DNA of 64,000 nt from Atherix ibis (Eukaryota > Arthropoda > Insecta > Diptera > Athericidae): the NCBI GenBank assembly GCA_958298945.1, contig OY282606.1, positions 58,851,920-58,915,919 of the forward strand. Direction: 5' to 3'. Below, one piece after another: positions 49,701-61,009 of the stretch. Positions within the stretch are counted from its first letter, which is position 1. The number at the start of each line of letters is the position of its first letter. The notes beneath the pieces are model-generated. The model had not been told where the DNA came from and did not search any database. It saw nothing but the letters and a program-made list of their open reading frames with translations. The translations under genes were made by a program, and so were the position numbers.

Positions 49701-52700
49701 GGGCTTAGTATCGTCCTTGGCGCAGTTGATTTACCATAACAATTGAGGTTAAAATTAATCTAAAGTTAATAAAAATGTTCTATTATTTACTATTATAATT
49801 TTTAGTAAGAGCAAAGACTCTTATTGTAGCTTATAAAGTGCAACTGAGCGTAACCAGTTAATGGCTTATCATACCAAATTCTTCTGACACTAGAATCAAT
49901 GTCTGTAAAATATTTGATGTTGAGCTCAAGATATGGGCTACGGTTTTCTCACAGTTGTAAATTAGATTAGCAACTCTATTCTAATAAGAAAGTTGAAAAA
50001 GCTGCCCCAGATTTAAATTATTTTGCTGCCGTCGGTAAATATCTTGATATGCGAATAATATACCGAAAGTTCGGTTTTTCAGCTTTATATGCGAATCTGA
50101 GTTATGTTCTCGCCTTAAATAAGGCATAGCTATGGACATTTCTAAGATAAGAATTATGAGGTAAGGAAGAATAACGTGACAATTGAGTTAAATTCAATGA
50201 TAAGTAGCACTTGACTGTCATTCATCATGCTTTCAACCCAAAGTCATTGATTTGGCTAAGTGTGTACACATTATTATTAGTCAGATCTAGATCGATGAAA
50301 GTATGAGTCTTACAAATGAATATCCAATAAATTATCCATTGTTCAAGAATATTCAAATTATTAAATTCATTTAAGAAAAATGATAACCTGTACTAAACTC
50401 AATTTATTTATTATAATGAGCCTCATTTTAACTGGAAATATGTGTATATACTTTGATTATTTTATGTTTTTGTTATCAATGAATTAAAAATTTTATGTAC
50501 TGAGATGAATTATTAAAATATAATTTAAGAAAAATTATTGTCTTGATTATCATTTTGAAATAAGTTGTATGAATACACAAGCACGCATAAATCCAAATGT
50601 TTTCATAATATTCATTTTTATGCATTTTTTGTTTAATATCATCTTTTAGAAAATTTTTGGTATATAAAATATTTATGGATATGTGTATGTACATATTTTT
50701 TTCAATATTTCATATATTATTATTTGTATGTAAATTAATTTAGTAATTGCAATTATTCGTATTATTAAATGTTTTGTTATAAATAAGTGTATGCAATTTT
50801 TTGTTAATGCTTCTATTTTATAATTGCACTAATTTGTTAGGAGTTTAAAATATTATATAAACAATACCGGTTATAAACAATTATATTACAATAGGAACTA
50901 AAGTAATAAACTCTGCGTTTATTAAGGAAGTTTGAAAGTAAAATAGAAATTCTGAAGTTTGCCTATTACGATATTTATTTGATTAATAGTAAAATAATTA
51001 ACAAAGCATGAAACTTTCGTAACACATTGATCTGGTATAAATAAAAGATATAACGTGTAAGAAAACAAATATGCATATATACAAATTGTGATAGATATGC
51101 TTAGCTAGACAAGTCAACTACTAATGATTTTTTTAATATTAACATACATTCCACTAGGATTTTGAAGAAAATTTAATTGTAATATTGGAAATTCTCGTAT
51201 CGTAGAATTGTCAAATGGGTCATACTTTAAGAGATAAAATGAATGAAATAATGGAACAGTTAAGTTATTGTTTCGTAAAATAGATTTTAAAAAGTTGACT
51301 ATGTATAGATAGTAGGACATTTTGGTATTGTTTTTTCGTTTTTTTCGGTTGTGTTGCCAGGCAGCGCCAACACTTACCTTAACAAGATCCCGCTATCAAC
51401 AGATGGCGGACTCTCACAAAGAGGAAGAACAGGTCCAACTTTTGGGCGAAGAGGGAGTGCGAGCCAGCCAGCAAGGACATAACCTTAAACTTGGGTAAAT
51501 ATTCTTATACAAAATGCGTTCTTTCTCTCTTAAAATATGCCAAATAATTAGCTAATTTATTATAAATAAAGAAACAAAAAGAAAACGGACGTACATAAAA
51601 GGATATGATGCCTTAATATATTTTCGTATTGCTAAAAATATTGTTACTTATGATTAATGGATCTGAAAACAAATTAGACCATTTTCAAACTATGGTTAAT
51701 ATTGTTGTTTTTTATTAATTTGTATGCAAAAATTAAAACTATCAAGTTAATCTAAGGTTAAAATAAAATAAATAAATCATATACTTTTGCAGTTTATGAT
51801 AAAATAATAAAGTAATATTATATAAATTTTGCGGTCATTTACCTTAGGTACCTACCCTCTTTGTCCTATAATAGATAAAAATTCGTAAATTTCAATAACG
51901 CTCCTAAAAATTAAAAATTCATTTTACTTATTGAACAACAATTCTATAGATTGTTTTCATATCTAAAAGTTACTCTAATATTATTTTCCATTAGTTAATT
52001 TTATATGAAATCTCGTATAATTAAGTTTATTATTATAAAATATTCCACTAAGAAAGATTCATTAAAAATGCATATTTTTCCTTCCAATAATCTAAAAATA
52101 CAATCAACAAGAAAGATTTTTGCAATATTTTACTTTAATTTCGAAAAAGCGATAAGTAAGTATAATTATTTCTTTCAATTACTATCTATATCGCAAGTAA
52201 TCGTTTTAAAAACTGCTATCATATATCTATATACATTTTTTGTTACTTCAATGAAAAGAATATGAACTAGTCAATATGTTTTAAAATTAATTAAAAATAA
52301 ATCTGCAAAATATAAAAAAACGATGTAAAATTATTAATTTTCAATATTAAATTCAATAAAATTTCATATTAATTTTTGTATTTTAAATTTTGCTTCTTGT
52401 TAAGTTGGATAAGGCAAAAATACCTAAATATTTATTTGATGATATCCTACGGATTAATTTCATCATATTTAAGTGTAAAATCAATGTCAAATGTCTGCAA
52501 TACTAGAACACTCACAATATTTAAATACGGCTAATCGAAATATGCTTTAAATGGAGGGAAAAGAGGAAAATGTCTTTTCTATAAAAAAATGTTCATTCAC
52601 CAACTTCTATATTAAAGTATTATAAAATACTTATACTTTTATAAGTATAAAAACCATAAATAACTTATGTACTTTTACATAATTTTAGCTTTTAATTGTC

Positions 52701-55700
52701 AAATCACAGCCCTTGAAGAGTATTTATTTGTTACGAAGGCTAAAAAAATATTTCAAAAGATGTTATATGCTGTTATAGATTATATGTGTATGGTGTTATA
52801 GTTTTCCTCTACATAACAAATAAATATAAAATTTCTTTTTTTTTAACTTTTTATAATTCAGAAATAAATAGAAACAAAAAATCGAATTTCAAATTTAATC
52901 TATTATTGGATATATTTTGCTTAAAAAATTCAAAATTATTATAAATAAAAACTTATTATCTCTACAATGCATAAATGGTAATTCTCAAAAGTTTTTTTTT
53001 CATAAAATCTAGATTCAATTATGGCAATATTGTTTAGTTTTGAGCGCTTTATTATAAGTGTGCTTAGCTTACTTGCTATAAACTTTTTTTAAAAAATATT
53101 TCAACAATAACTTTTTTTTTTGAATATTAAAAAAAATTAAACTCGACTATTTTTATCTTATAAGAGCTACACATTAACATACATATGTCTATTATATTCT
53201 GTAACAAAAATATTTTACGATGTTTTTTGAAGTTCCAAAAATTATTTCACTATCGTCGACTATTATAAAATTTTAGACTATTATTAAATTCAGGATCTAA
53301 TTTTAGACTATTATAAAATTCAGGATCTAATTTTAGACTATTATAAAATTCAGAATTAGGTTATCTGAATTACAGTTTCAGTTATCTAGAAAACTTTCTA
53401 CAATAAAATTTAAATAATAATATAGCTTCATTAAAAATATTAAAAAAGTGTGCTCTTTGAGTTATCATAATATAATTTTAATGCTTTCAGATAGATACAT
53501 ATAAGAGTTATAAAATTTTATATCGACAAATAATTGTTATAATTTCAATTAAAACTGTCTTTTATTTTAATTTAAAGCTAATTAATTTAATTTAAAAAAA
53601 AACACAATTTTTTATGATAAGGCTTACATTTCTTATTAATAATAATATTATTATAAAAATAATAGATATTTTTATATGAGAGCTTCGATAAAAACTAGAA
53701 GTTTATATATTTGCAATTGGTATGAGAGAACTTTTATATATTTTTTTTGCAATCGTTTACTATTAGTAAAACAAAAAATTATAATTCAACTGCAAGTTTT
53801 TATAATATTGTTATTTATGTATATTTAAATATTAGTATTCTTTGTAATTTTATGCTGAAGATTTAATTTGTATATAGTAGGGATTTGTTCATTTTAGCCA
53901 AATAATTATTTTTATAAAGTTTTAATTAAATTTGAATTGAAACAGGAAATCATAAAACTAATAACACTTTTTGAATTGGGTGTGTATATAAATTATATTG
54001 AGTCGATCTTAACCTTTATAGTATAAAAGAAGATGTGCTTATTGGAATTCAATCGAACGTATGCAGTGTTACTGATTTTATTAATGACCAGAACCTTATA
54101 ATTTATGCAAAAAAGTGGCTTCAATTTCGTATAGCAAAATATTGATTAAATAAGTTTTATTTTATAAATTATTTATTTGCTTAACTATCTATTTTATATT
54201 TTGTTTTCTATTCATTTTAATTTTTATTTATTACTTTTATTTTAAATCAACTTAATATTGTTTATTCCAGAAATTCTATATTAAACAAAAGTCACTTTAC
54301 TCTAAATAATATTTGTTCATAAAAGAATTTCCATATCTTATAATTTAAACAAATAAAAGAATTAATAAATAATAAGTAAAAATCTTAAGATGTCGAACCA
54401 AACAGTATATTTAAAAATGCACATATTTTGCACCTTTATTCGCATGGAGTTGTATATGTATTTTTTCATACTTATGTACATTAATACATGTATTATAGAA
54501 AAAATCATAAAATATTGTATTAAATAATGTATATGATAATTATTTTGTATTAAAATATAACACGCGTATGCAAATAATATAATAATATTGTATAATTGAT
54601 CGTTATAGCGAATAATTATTAAAGAAAATAATAATAATAATAATGAATTAAGTTTTCTTTTAAATGTTTTAATGTTTAATAATTGCACGAAGTTTCTCAG
54701 TTTATTTTTTCATATACTAAAAATAGAATAAAAATTAATTAATTATAGTTAATACATAGTTTCTGTAATAAAACAAACAATTACTAATTGGTTTCATTGT
54801 TTACGGTATATTAACTTTATTATTAGAATTTAAAGGTTTAAAGTATAATGATACAAATACAAACTATATAATTGATTAGAGGTATTCCTAAATATTTATA
54901 TTAATCTCAATTTTGAAATACTATAAGAGAAATAAATTTTATATTTTGAAAATTACAATCAAATAGATCAAAATTATAATAAATATGTTTAAATAATGGT
55001 ATGTATATATAATATCATGTTTCATGTATTATTATTTATATTTTTATATTTCATTTCAATTTTTTTACATACGAGTATATAAAACATACATACATAATTT
55101 TATATAACTATATATTTTTTATTTTAAAATAAATTTACCAATGAAATTTTATGCAATGTTTGTAAAAACAGAAAATTCAGTAAAAATTTACTTATTTAGA
55201 CATTAACAAGTTTAGCTTTTAAAAATAAATTGACATATACAGGATTGTGTTCTGTATGAAATAACCGAGCCCATTTGCGGTACTATGAGGTTTAATGGGT
55301 ATAATATTTATATTCATTTGATGTTGAACCATTATTTAAGTTATTATCGTGAATAATTTTGATATTTCTGTAAGGCTAACGGAAAAAATACCATGTAAAC
55401 TTGCCAATATTTAAAATAGTTTCCTATTAAATACAAATTTATCTTTAAAAGGTGATTGATCTAGCAGTCTGCTTATAAATAAATATTCTTAACAAATTAT
55501 TCCCAATTAAAGTCAGATGTTCAATGAAATGCATTTTTTTAATTTATAAATGTAATCCGGAATTCATGATCATATCTATTGAAAAACAAGCACTATAAAA
55601 TTGCTCAATCCAAAATAAAGCAATTTTAGAGGCTTCAGCAAGACAGTGCAGTTTATTATATTGGTTCAATAATAGCCGACTCAACAATTTGATCAGATAT

Positions 55701-58700
55701 CGGCTATGACTTTAACACTTTGTTGTCTTTGAGTTCAATGAACTTATTAAAATAATATTCCAAAGATATTATTTCATATCGAAAGATGAATAAATCCAGC
55801 AATAAAAAAACATTGTTTCTAGAATAAAATATATATTATGTAAATTGATAATATAATTTTCGAAATTACGTAAAATAAATATTCTTATTGTAATCTGAAC
55901 ATTTAAAAATAAAGTGGAGTTTTCTATTATATTACAACTAAAGTATATCTTTATACACAAATTACTGTAAATTACACTTTTTCCAATATCAGTTTAGAAA
56001 AATTTGATAATTTTCGTTAAATTATTATAAATTTCCTAAAACGTTTGGTACAAATTACAGTTAAATAAGTGCAAAAATTTGAATTTCCGTAAATTGATCA
56101 CTGTCGTATGTACATATACGAGTATATTATTTACAAGTACTTTCAACTCAAATTACAAATTTTGTACGTCATTAAGTATTTCTGACTATCCTTTGTAATT
56201 TTCAAAATATAACAACTACGTAGAGATCTATTATAAACCCATATATACATAAAAATAAATCGCTAGAAATATTATCAACACTTCCTTGTGTTTAGAAAAA
56301 AATATTAAAAATATCTTACCATAAACATAGTGTTATAAACAGAATTTCAATAAGTAACTTAATTTTACTAGTTATGATGTTTTTCAGTTTTAGAGCAGTA
56401 AAAAATTCAAAAGCTAACAAATGCTCTCCCACATAAAGTCATGAATTCCTCTGTTATCTTATTCAGAGAATGTGTATTCATTTCTGGTGAAAATGTAACT
56501 TATTTTATGATACGAGGGTCAACTTCAATAAGTCCTTAGAAAAAGATGGGAAAAAACTGTTTTTAAAAAAAAAATTTTTATTTTTCAACATAATCTCCTT
56601 TTAGCCAAAAAATAGGATTTCGGAAGTTCTGCAAAATACTCATCCGTTTGAGCAATGACGTCCTCGTTGGAAGTGAACCGTCGTCCGCCAAGCCATTCCT
56701 TCAGATTGGGGAAAAGAAAATAGTCACTCGGGGCCAAATCTGGTGAATAAGCGGGATGCTGCAACAATTCCATTCTCAATTCCACAATTTTTGGCCATGG
56801 AAATAGCGCAGGTGTGCACACGCGCATTGTCCTGATGCAAGAGGATTTTTTTCTTCTTCAGATGGGGGCGTTTTTCTTTGATTTCCTCGATCAACCATTG
56901 CAATAACGTAGTCGATAAAAATGAAAAGGTTTTTCCTTTTTCCAAGTAGTCGATAAAAATGATGCCCTGCGAATCCCAAAAGACCGTGGCCATCACCTTG
57001 CCGGCCGATGGCACAGTTTTTGCCTTCTTCAGACCCCGTTCACCCTTGAAAATCCACTGTGATGACTGCCTCTTCATTTCTGGAGTGTAGTAGTGTATCC
57101 AGGTTTCGTCCACAGTGACATATCGAGAAGGAATTCGGCAGGATTGTGATGAAAGAGTGCCAACATAGTCTCAGAGTCCACTGCACGATTGCGCTTATTC
57201 TCCTCTGAGAGCAAACGCGGCACCCATCTTGCCGAAATTTTTTTCACAGACAATTTTTCATGCAAAATTGATGCGACTGTACCTTGTGGCCTCAACTAAT
57301 TCGCGCACTTTAATTCGCCGATCGTTCAAAATCAGATCGTGGATTTTGTCGATGATTTCAGGAGTTGACACCTTAACTGGGCGTCCTGAACGATGTTCAT
57401 CTTTTGTGGATGAACGGCCATGTTTAAATTCATTCACCCAATTGTAAACCGTCGGAAACACAGGTGCAGACATGCCATGAACTGCATCCAACTCGGCTTT
57501 GATTTCTTTCGGGCTTAAGCCTTTCAAATGGAGATGTTTGATGACAGCCCTAAACTCGCTTTTTTTCATTGTTATGCACAAATAAATGTCGTTAACTTTA
57601 ATCGACGATAGAAATTGACCTACGCTATGGATCGAGCTGAAATTTTGACAGCTTTCCTGTCGATAATGGTACTTACAAAAAATCTTTATCGACACTACGA
57701 GCGCAATTTCTCGGATTTTCTAAGGACTTATTGAATGACCCGCGTAATCATATTTTTTCCGTTAAATTTTAGCAGATAATATTAAATTTCTCTTTAAAAA
57801 AAACATTGTGGGTAGCAATAAAAAGTTGAATAAAAATAATATTAATAATAATAATACGTACTTCTATACATAAATATTATTTTATATAGTATAGAAACGG
57901 AATTATTTATTATTATTCTCAAATTACCGATATATAATAGAATATTGGAACATTTTTAGAAAAACTTATAAAGTAATTAGATTTTTTTTTTATAAATTTT
58001 GTTTATTGTTTTGTTTTTATTATTTACGTTTAACATGTACGATTAAATGTAAAATGAAAAACAAGTTTAAGATAAAAAACATGAATGGAAATTGTTCGTA
58101 AATTATAGCAGGAAGGTGGTCTTAATATCACTACTGAATCGATGACTAGAGCTTTGATAACAGATGAATCTCGTACAGGACATTCGATTGGGCCAGTTCA
58201 ACTTGGGTAGGTATTTTAATAAACAGAAAAATAATATCAGCTAAAATGCACAAATAGAGAAAAATAATTAAAGTCACTGCTTTATTTTAATGCTAAACTT
58301 TTAACATATTCTTGCTTATTAAAGTAATTCACGTACATGTTTTGGATAGAATAATAATAAAATAATTAGGATTGATATAATATGAAAATACCTTAAGAAT
58401 TGATTCAATAGTTCAATAATATTGAGAGCCTTTATTAAGATAAACTTTTTATATAAGTATTCAATCAAATTTATCCAAATAAATTATGCGTGATAACTTG
58501 AATTTTTGAAGCTGCTGTAAATATCAGTTTTTTTTCCAATATACAATAGAACACAATTTATTATCAAAATAAGTATTATGTATTCCGCCTACCATCGCCT
58601 CTCATACAGTTCTTTCTGATCGACACATTATGTCAATTTCTGAAGACCTACGAAAATGGAGGTGTTACACCTTAAGTAAATCTCTAAGTTGCGAATTATT

Positions 58701-61009
58701 TTCTTCTACAGCGCTATATTAAATAGAACCAATGAAAATGCTTAATCTTGCGGGAACTATTTTGTAAACTAAGAGACCCGTCCGGTTACTTTTATTTGGC
58801 TTCGCAGATTAATCAAGTATTACAAGAGCGAAATTTGTAAATAATATATAGGTAAATTTATATGTACGCGTTTGTAAGCTTCATAAATAATTTATATTCG
58901 ACATACACTGCAGGCTAAAAGCATGCGCTCACGTTAGTTTCACTGGGAAAGCTAAATAAAATTCACAAACGGAGATGAACTAGTGAAAAAAATTAATTTC
59001 AATCTTAAATATAATAAAAATATTATTTATACATCCATAAGTATTCCTTGTAGGATGAAGTGTTACCGCACTTTTCTGTCTAGCTCATGGCATAAAACTT
59101 CTATATGGTTTAGGTTGGGTGATAGTGCCGTTCATGTCATAATTTCCAAAACACCTTATTGTTTTTAATGTTGTAAAAAATCTCAGCATGAAGATAAGAA
59201 TGTTTACGATTGTTATTTTTTTGCATTACGAATCCTTCACCAACTACCAGAAGTCTTTATGGAACAGGATTGTTTCCTAGAATATTTAGATGGTTTTTTT
59301 TTAGATTTCTTCAATCCGCACCAAGTCTCCGATGTCATTTATAGAGAAGCAACCCCAAACCGTAATCAACCCACAGCCGTGCTTTACGGTTGGCAGCACA
59401 GCAACACAAGTAGCATTTTGTCTCTGGCATTGCTATGCACGCAAATTCCTTTTTAAAGACGCGAAGGTCTGTAACTTTAACTTGTACAGTTTAAGTACAT
59501 TTTAAAATTCTCAGCAGTGAAAATACTATTAATGTAATAAATTCCATTTAAGAAATAATGCCCAATCAAAGTTTTTTTATTTATTTTGAGAGCGCAGTAA
59601 TGATTTTCTAACTGCCACGCTCACAAATATATCAGCAGCTTGTTATACCATATTTGCCGTTGTTAAAAACAGTGGTTTGGGCCGGTTTTTTCTTATTATG
59701 GCCGGACTTGAGGTACGCAGTCTCCCGTTTATTTTACTTATTGTGCAAATTAGGCTATCCTCATTCAAACATGTAATTTTCGGCCTAGAAGATCCTAAGT
59801 CAACTTCGATTCAATTTCTAATTTTGAATAAATGCTATATTAATTAAAGATAAAAGTATCAAAATTATGGTTTTATATCCAAACAAGATCATAGTAAATT
59901 ACTAAATAATTGACGGCCTGTTATGGCAAAAAAGGAACATGAATGCAATTACCACTTCTTTTTTTAATTTTGTACGAAATATTGGGTTGTACGAAATATT
60001 GGGTTGAAAAAATACAATTAAGTCCTCTGTTAAGAAAAAACGAAATTACTTTCCGAACAACCTAATAATAAAATATGAAACTTTTATTTATTTTTCTTAA
60101 CCACAGTTAACATTATTTTATTATAACATGTACATTTTTAAATTCGAATTAACTGAAAATAATTATTTATTGGAAGTAGAAATGTCAAATTATATTATAT
60201 AATCGAAGAATCTATTTTTCATACTTTGGTCTTGCAGTGTATATGAAAACAAATCACCATACGATTGGTATTTATTTTTCCATAATAATAAAAATAATTT
60301 ATTTTTTATTCGTATTAGTGTTAATTTCGAGTAGTTGCCATATTTAGAAAACTAATTATTCAGTTTGTTGCGCGAAGATTCGTAACGTACATTCGAATCT
60401 GCCATCTGCAGCTACAGCCACAAGGAAAAATATATTTTTTATTGTACTCGTATTTAATTTAGTATTCAGCTTTTATAGTTCCTTCATGATATACTATATA
60501 TTTTTATGAAATTCTCATAATTGGAAGGAGCTTTTAATAATATTAATTATGTTGTTGCTTCTCTTATCCTTTTCTTGTTCTGGTCTTTTATATAATATAA
60601 TATAAGTATGACTATATTAAACTAAATAATGTAGATTGAAAAAATTTGTCCAGACTAACATCTTCCCTCAAAGCGTATCTTCTAGCCATTGACAAATTAT
60701 ATTGATGTGGAAATATTTAAGAATAATAAACCTTTAGCAATTAGCGTGAATATGTTAAAAGTTGATGTATTTTTAGTAAAAAAAAATTAATTATCGTATT
60801 TTTTGTTATTGGCTCTCAACATATACACATATCCAAACACACATTTTAAACCGATGAACTAAGATAATAATAAAAGAAAATTGTTAAATTATTAACAAAA
60901 TAAAAAAATTATAGCAAACAGTAAAAATATTTTAATAGAAACCTAACAGAAGTAATGTTTTGAATAGTTTTCTGGAAAAATCGCAAGAGCCTGAAGAGTA
61001 TCTGCCATG
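37511..61009 (+). CDS. Vha100-1: V-ATPase V0 subunit a (Vha100-1), N-terminal exons; continues past the window
   Basis: The coding exons are 37511-37627, 38875-39051 and 39141-39269, then alternative exons 51361 (or 51403)-51494, 58109-58206 and 60968-61009. Together the first three give [20 protein letters not shown]...FFDE, the universal N-terminus of the 100-kDa a subunit. In the family, this membrane subunit couples V1 ATP hydrolysis to proton flow through the c-ring. The N-terminal cytoplasmic arm seen here binds V1 stators, and the C-terminal eight-helix part carrying the essential Arg is downstream of the window. Exon 3 ends in phase 0 after FFDE. Both following alternatives end in phase 2 after a Leu-Gly, ready for the FVAGVI-type exon expected downstream. 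A 5' UTR exon boundary lies at 37453 (acceptor tatatttcag). All introns are GT..AG. Paralogue choice rests on the RSEEMTL start and on the alternative exons. Confidence 0.93.
38476..38704 (-). mobile_element. tRNA-derived SINE, copy 2
   Basis: It is the same family as 34859-35085, inverted, inside the first coding intron of Vha100-1. On the minus strand it begins gccgacgcattagcacagtc and has a better B box (gggttcgaat). It ends near tacatttcagtactaat...gataac. No clear target duplication remains. Confidence 0.85.
42332..42401. repeat. 32-bp inverted repeat with one mismatch, 6-nt loop
   Basis: Arm 42332-42363 (tatatataactcaatcttaa...) and arm 42370-42401 are complementary at 31 of 32 positions, around caaaaa. 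Confidence 0.95.
43712..43740. repeat. (AT)n microsatellite, about 14 units
   Basis: An uninterrupted AT run lies in Vha100-1 intron 3. Confidence 0.95.
43816..43880. repeat. Imperfect palindrome, about 25-bp arms
   Basis: Left arm tagtttccatttaaatttgg pairs with right arm ccaaattcaaatggaaacta with few mismatches. A partial third copy (gattccatttgaattct) follows at 43889. Confidence 0.8.
44640..45420 (-). mobile_element. Probable mariner-type transposase remnant
   Basis: On the minus strand there are pieces that look like transposase: [11 protein letters not shown] (second catalytic Asp region) near 44980, then [15 protein letters not shown] and [14 protein letters not shown] toward 44780, which fit a mariner C-terminus with the SPDLAP part deleted. 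Coding-like but broken sequence continues upstream to about 45400 ([20 protein letters not shown]). No ends are recognisable. Assignment is tentative. Confidence 0.4.
46349..46447. repeat. 40-bp direct repeat, two copies
   Basis: The block tctactattttacacaaatttaaaatagaa plus flanks occurs at 46349-46389 and 46408-46447, with only a few differences. Confidence 0.9.
47683..49740 (-). mobile_element. Degraded RTE-clade LINE, near full length
   Basis: Read on the minus strand, the endonuclease comes first: [19 protein letters not shown] and [10 protein letters not shown] near 49.0 kb, then [16 protein letters not shown] near 48.85 kb. The RT N-terminal block is at 48100-48336 ([39 protein letters not shown], then ICAIPKKN). 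The next RT block is at 47.9-48.06 kb ([27 protein letters not shown]). The 3' end is at 47683 with a (GAT)n-type tail (gatgatgatgg), the typical RTE terminus. A 5' region of about 0.4 kb precedes the endonuclease. The RT catalytic YADD part is deleted, frames shift repeatedly, and about 50 bp is duplicated at 49150/49218. It is dead. Confidence 0.85.
49741..51360. other. AT-rich intron DNA, nothing recognised
   Basis: No coding or repeat signal is seen until the pyrimidine tract (51330-51356) that precedes the next Vha100-1 exon. Confidence 0.6.
51361..51494 (+). CDS. Vha100-1: Vha100-1 alternative exon (MAD...NLKLG type) with two in-frame acceptors
   Basis: The short form (51403-51494) codes [20 protein letters not shown] then [11 protein letters not shown]. 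This matches the metazoan a-subunit junction FFDE|MAD...LG, and in the family it directly precedes FVAGVI. The strongest acceptor, however, is 42 nt upstream (a long T-rich tract, then ttgccag/GCAGCG at 51361). It would add 14 in-frame residues ([14 protein letters not shown]) with no stop. The weaker acceptor tatcaacag/ATG lacks its own pyrimidine tract. The donor is cttgg/gtaaat, phase 2. Acidic, exposed loop sequence suggests a regulatory surface rather than a core element. Confidence 0.85.
53270..53354. repeat. 30-bp tandem repeat, about 2.8 copies
   Basis: Units start at 53270, 53300 and 53330 (ttttagactattataaaatt plus caggatcta) with one base difference. The last unit is truncated. Confidence 0.95.
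56513..57744 (-). mobile_element. mariner element, both ends present, transposase frameshifted
   Basis: The element is 1232 bp, flanked by TA on both sides (56511-56512 and 57745-57746). The terminal inverted repeats share ttcaataagtccttagaaaa and begin cg(a/c)gggtca. The transposase reads on the minus strand from ATG 57569 ([37 protein letters not shown], then an HTH region). Next come [13 protein letters not shown], the first catalytic Asp in MDETWIHYY, the second in [11 protein letters not shown], and the third in [20 protein letters not shown], ending at 56585. This is the D,D34D pattern of mariner. At least three frameshifts (near 57290, 57110 and 56820) break it, so it makes no enzyme. 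All domains are otherwise present, so it is younger than the other remnants. It lies in antisense within a Vha100-1 intron. Confidence 0.95.
58109..58206 (+). CDS. Vha100-1: Vha100-1 alternative exon (QEGG...VQLG type)
   Basis: It codes [20 protein letters not shown] then [13 protein letters not shown], in phase 0 after FFDE and ending in phase 2 (cttgg/gtaggt), the same as the exon at 51361. Fly a-subunit isoforms with this insert are known. It can therefore replace the MAD-type exon or be joined to it only with a phase break (phase 2 into phase 0), which makes the two effectively mutually exclusive. Confidence 0.88.
58906..60239 (-). mobile_element. Degraded Tc1-type element with terminal repeats and TA duplication
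   Basis: The left end cactgcaggctaaaagcatg (after TA 58904-58905) and the right end (cactgcaagaccaaagtatg on the minus strand, before TA 60240-60241) are recognisable Tc1-like inverted repeats 1.33 kb apart. Minus-strand coding pieces are [31 protein letters not shown] then LNILGNN near 59400-59260, and [19 protein letters not shown] near 59130-59060, the Tc1 third-acid block. Stops and deletions are numerous and the DN(D)PKH block is lost. It is dead and older than the mariner. Confidence 0.85.
60968..61009 (+). CDS. Vha100-1: Vha100-1 42-nt exon ([13 protein letters not shown])
   Basis: It starts and ends in phase 2, so it can be included or skipped without changing frame. It reads (G)[13 protein letters not shown] and then TG plus one base. 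With a T or C starting the next exon this gives Cys, matching the family's YLPCFVAGVI. That fixes the donor as the non-canonical-looking gttggt at 61010, rather than the better-scoring gtaata 4 bp later, which would break the phase. Confidence 0.75.

Larger units (their letters stand above)
39270..51360 (+). other. 12.1 kb Vha100-1 intron 3
   Basis: The content is overwhelmingly AT-rich. I find no extra Vha100-1 exon. Recognisable items are a near-perfect hairpin at 42332, a TA microsatellite at 43712, a palindrome at 43816, a probable transposase remnant at about 44.7-45.4 kb, a 40-bp duplication at 46349/46408, and an RTE LINE at 47.7-49.7 kb. Confidence 0.8.
51495..58108 (+). other. 6.6 kb Vha100-1 intron
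   Basis: It is AT-rich throughout, with a 30-bp tandem repeat at 53270 and a mariner at 56513. No other exon or gene is seen. Confidence 0.75.

Noticed and set aside
54362..54688. 108-codon minus-strand open frame rich in Ile/Leu/Tyr
   Set aside because: Composition is what random AT-rich DNA gives; no family match, no splice or poly(A) context.
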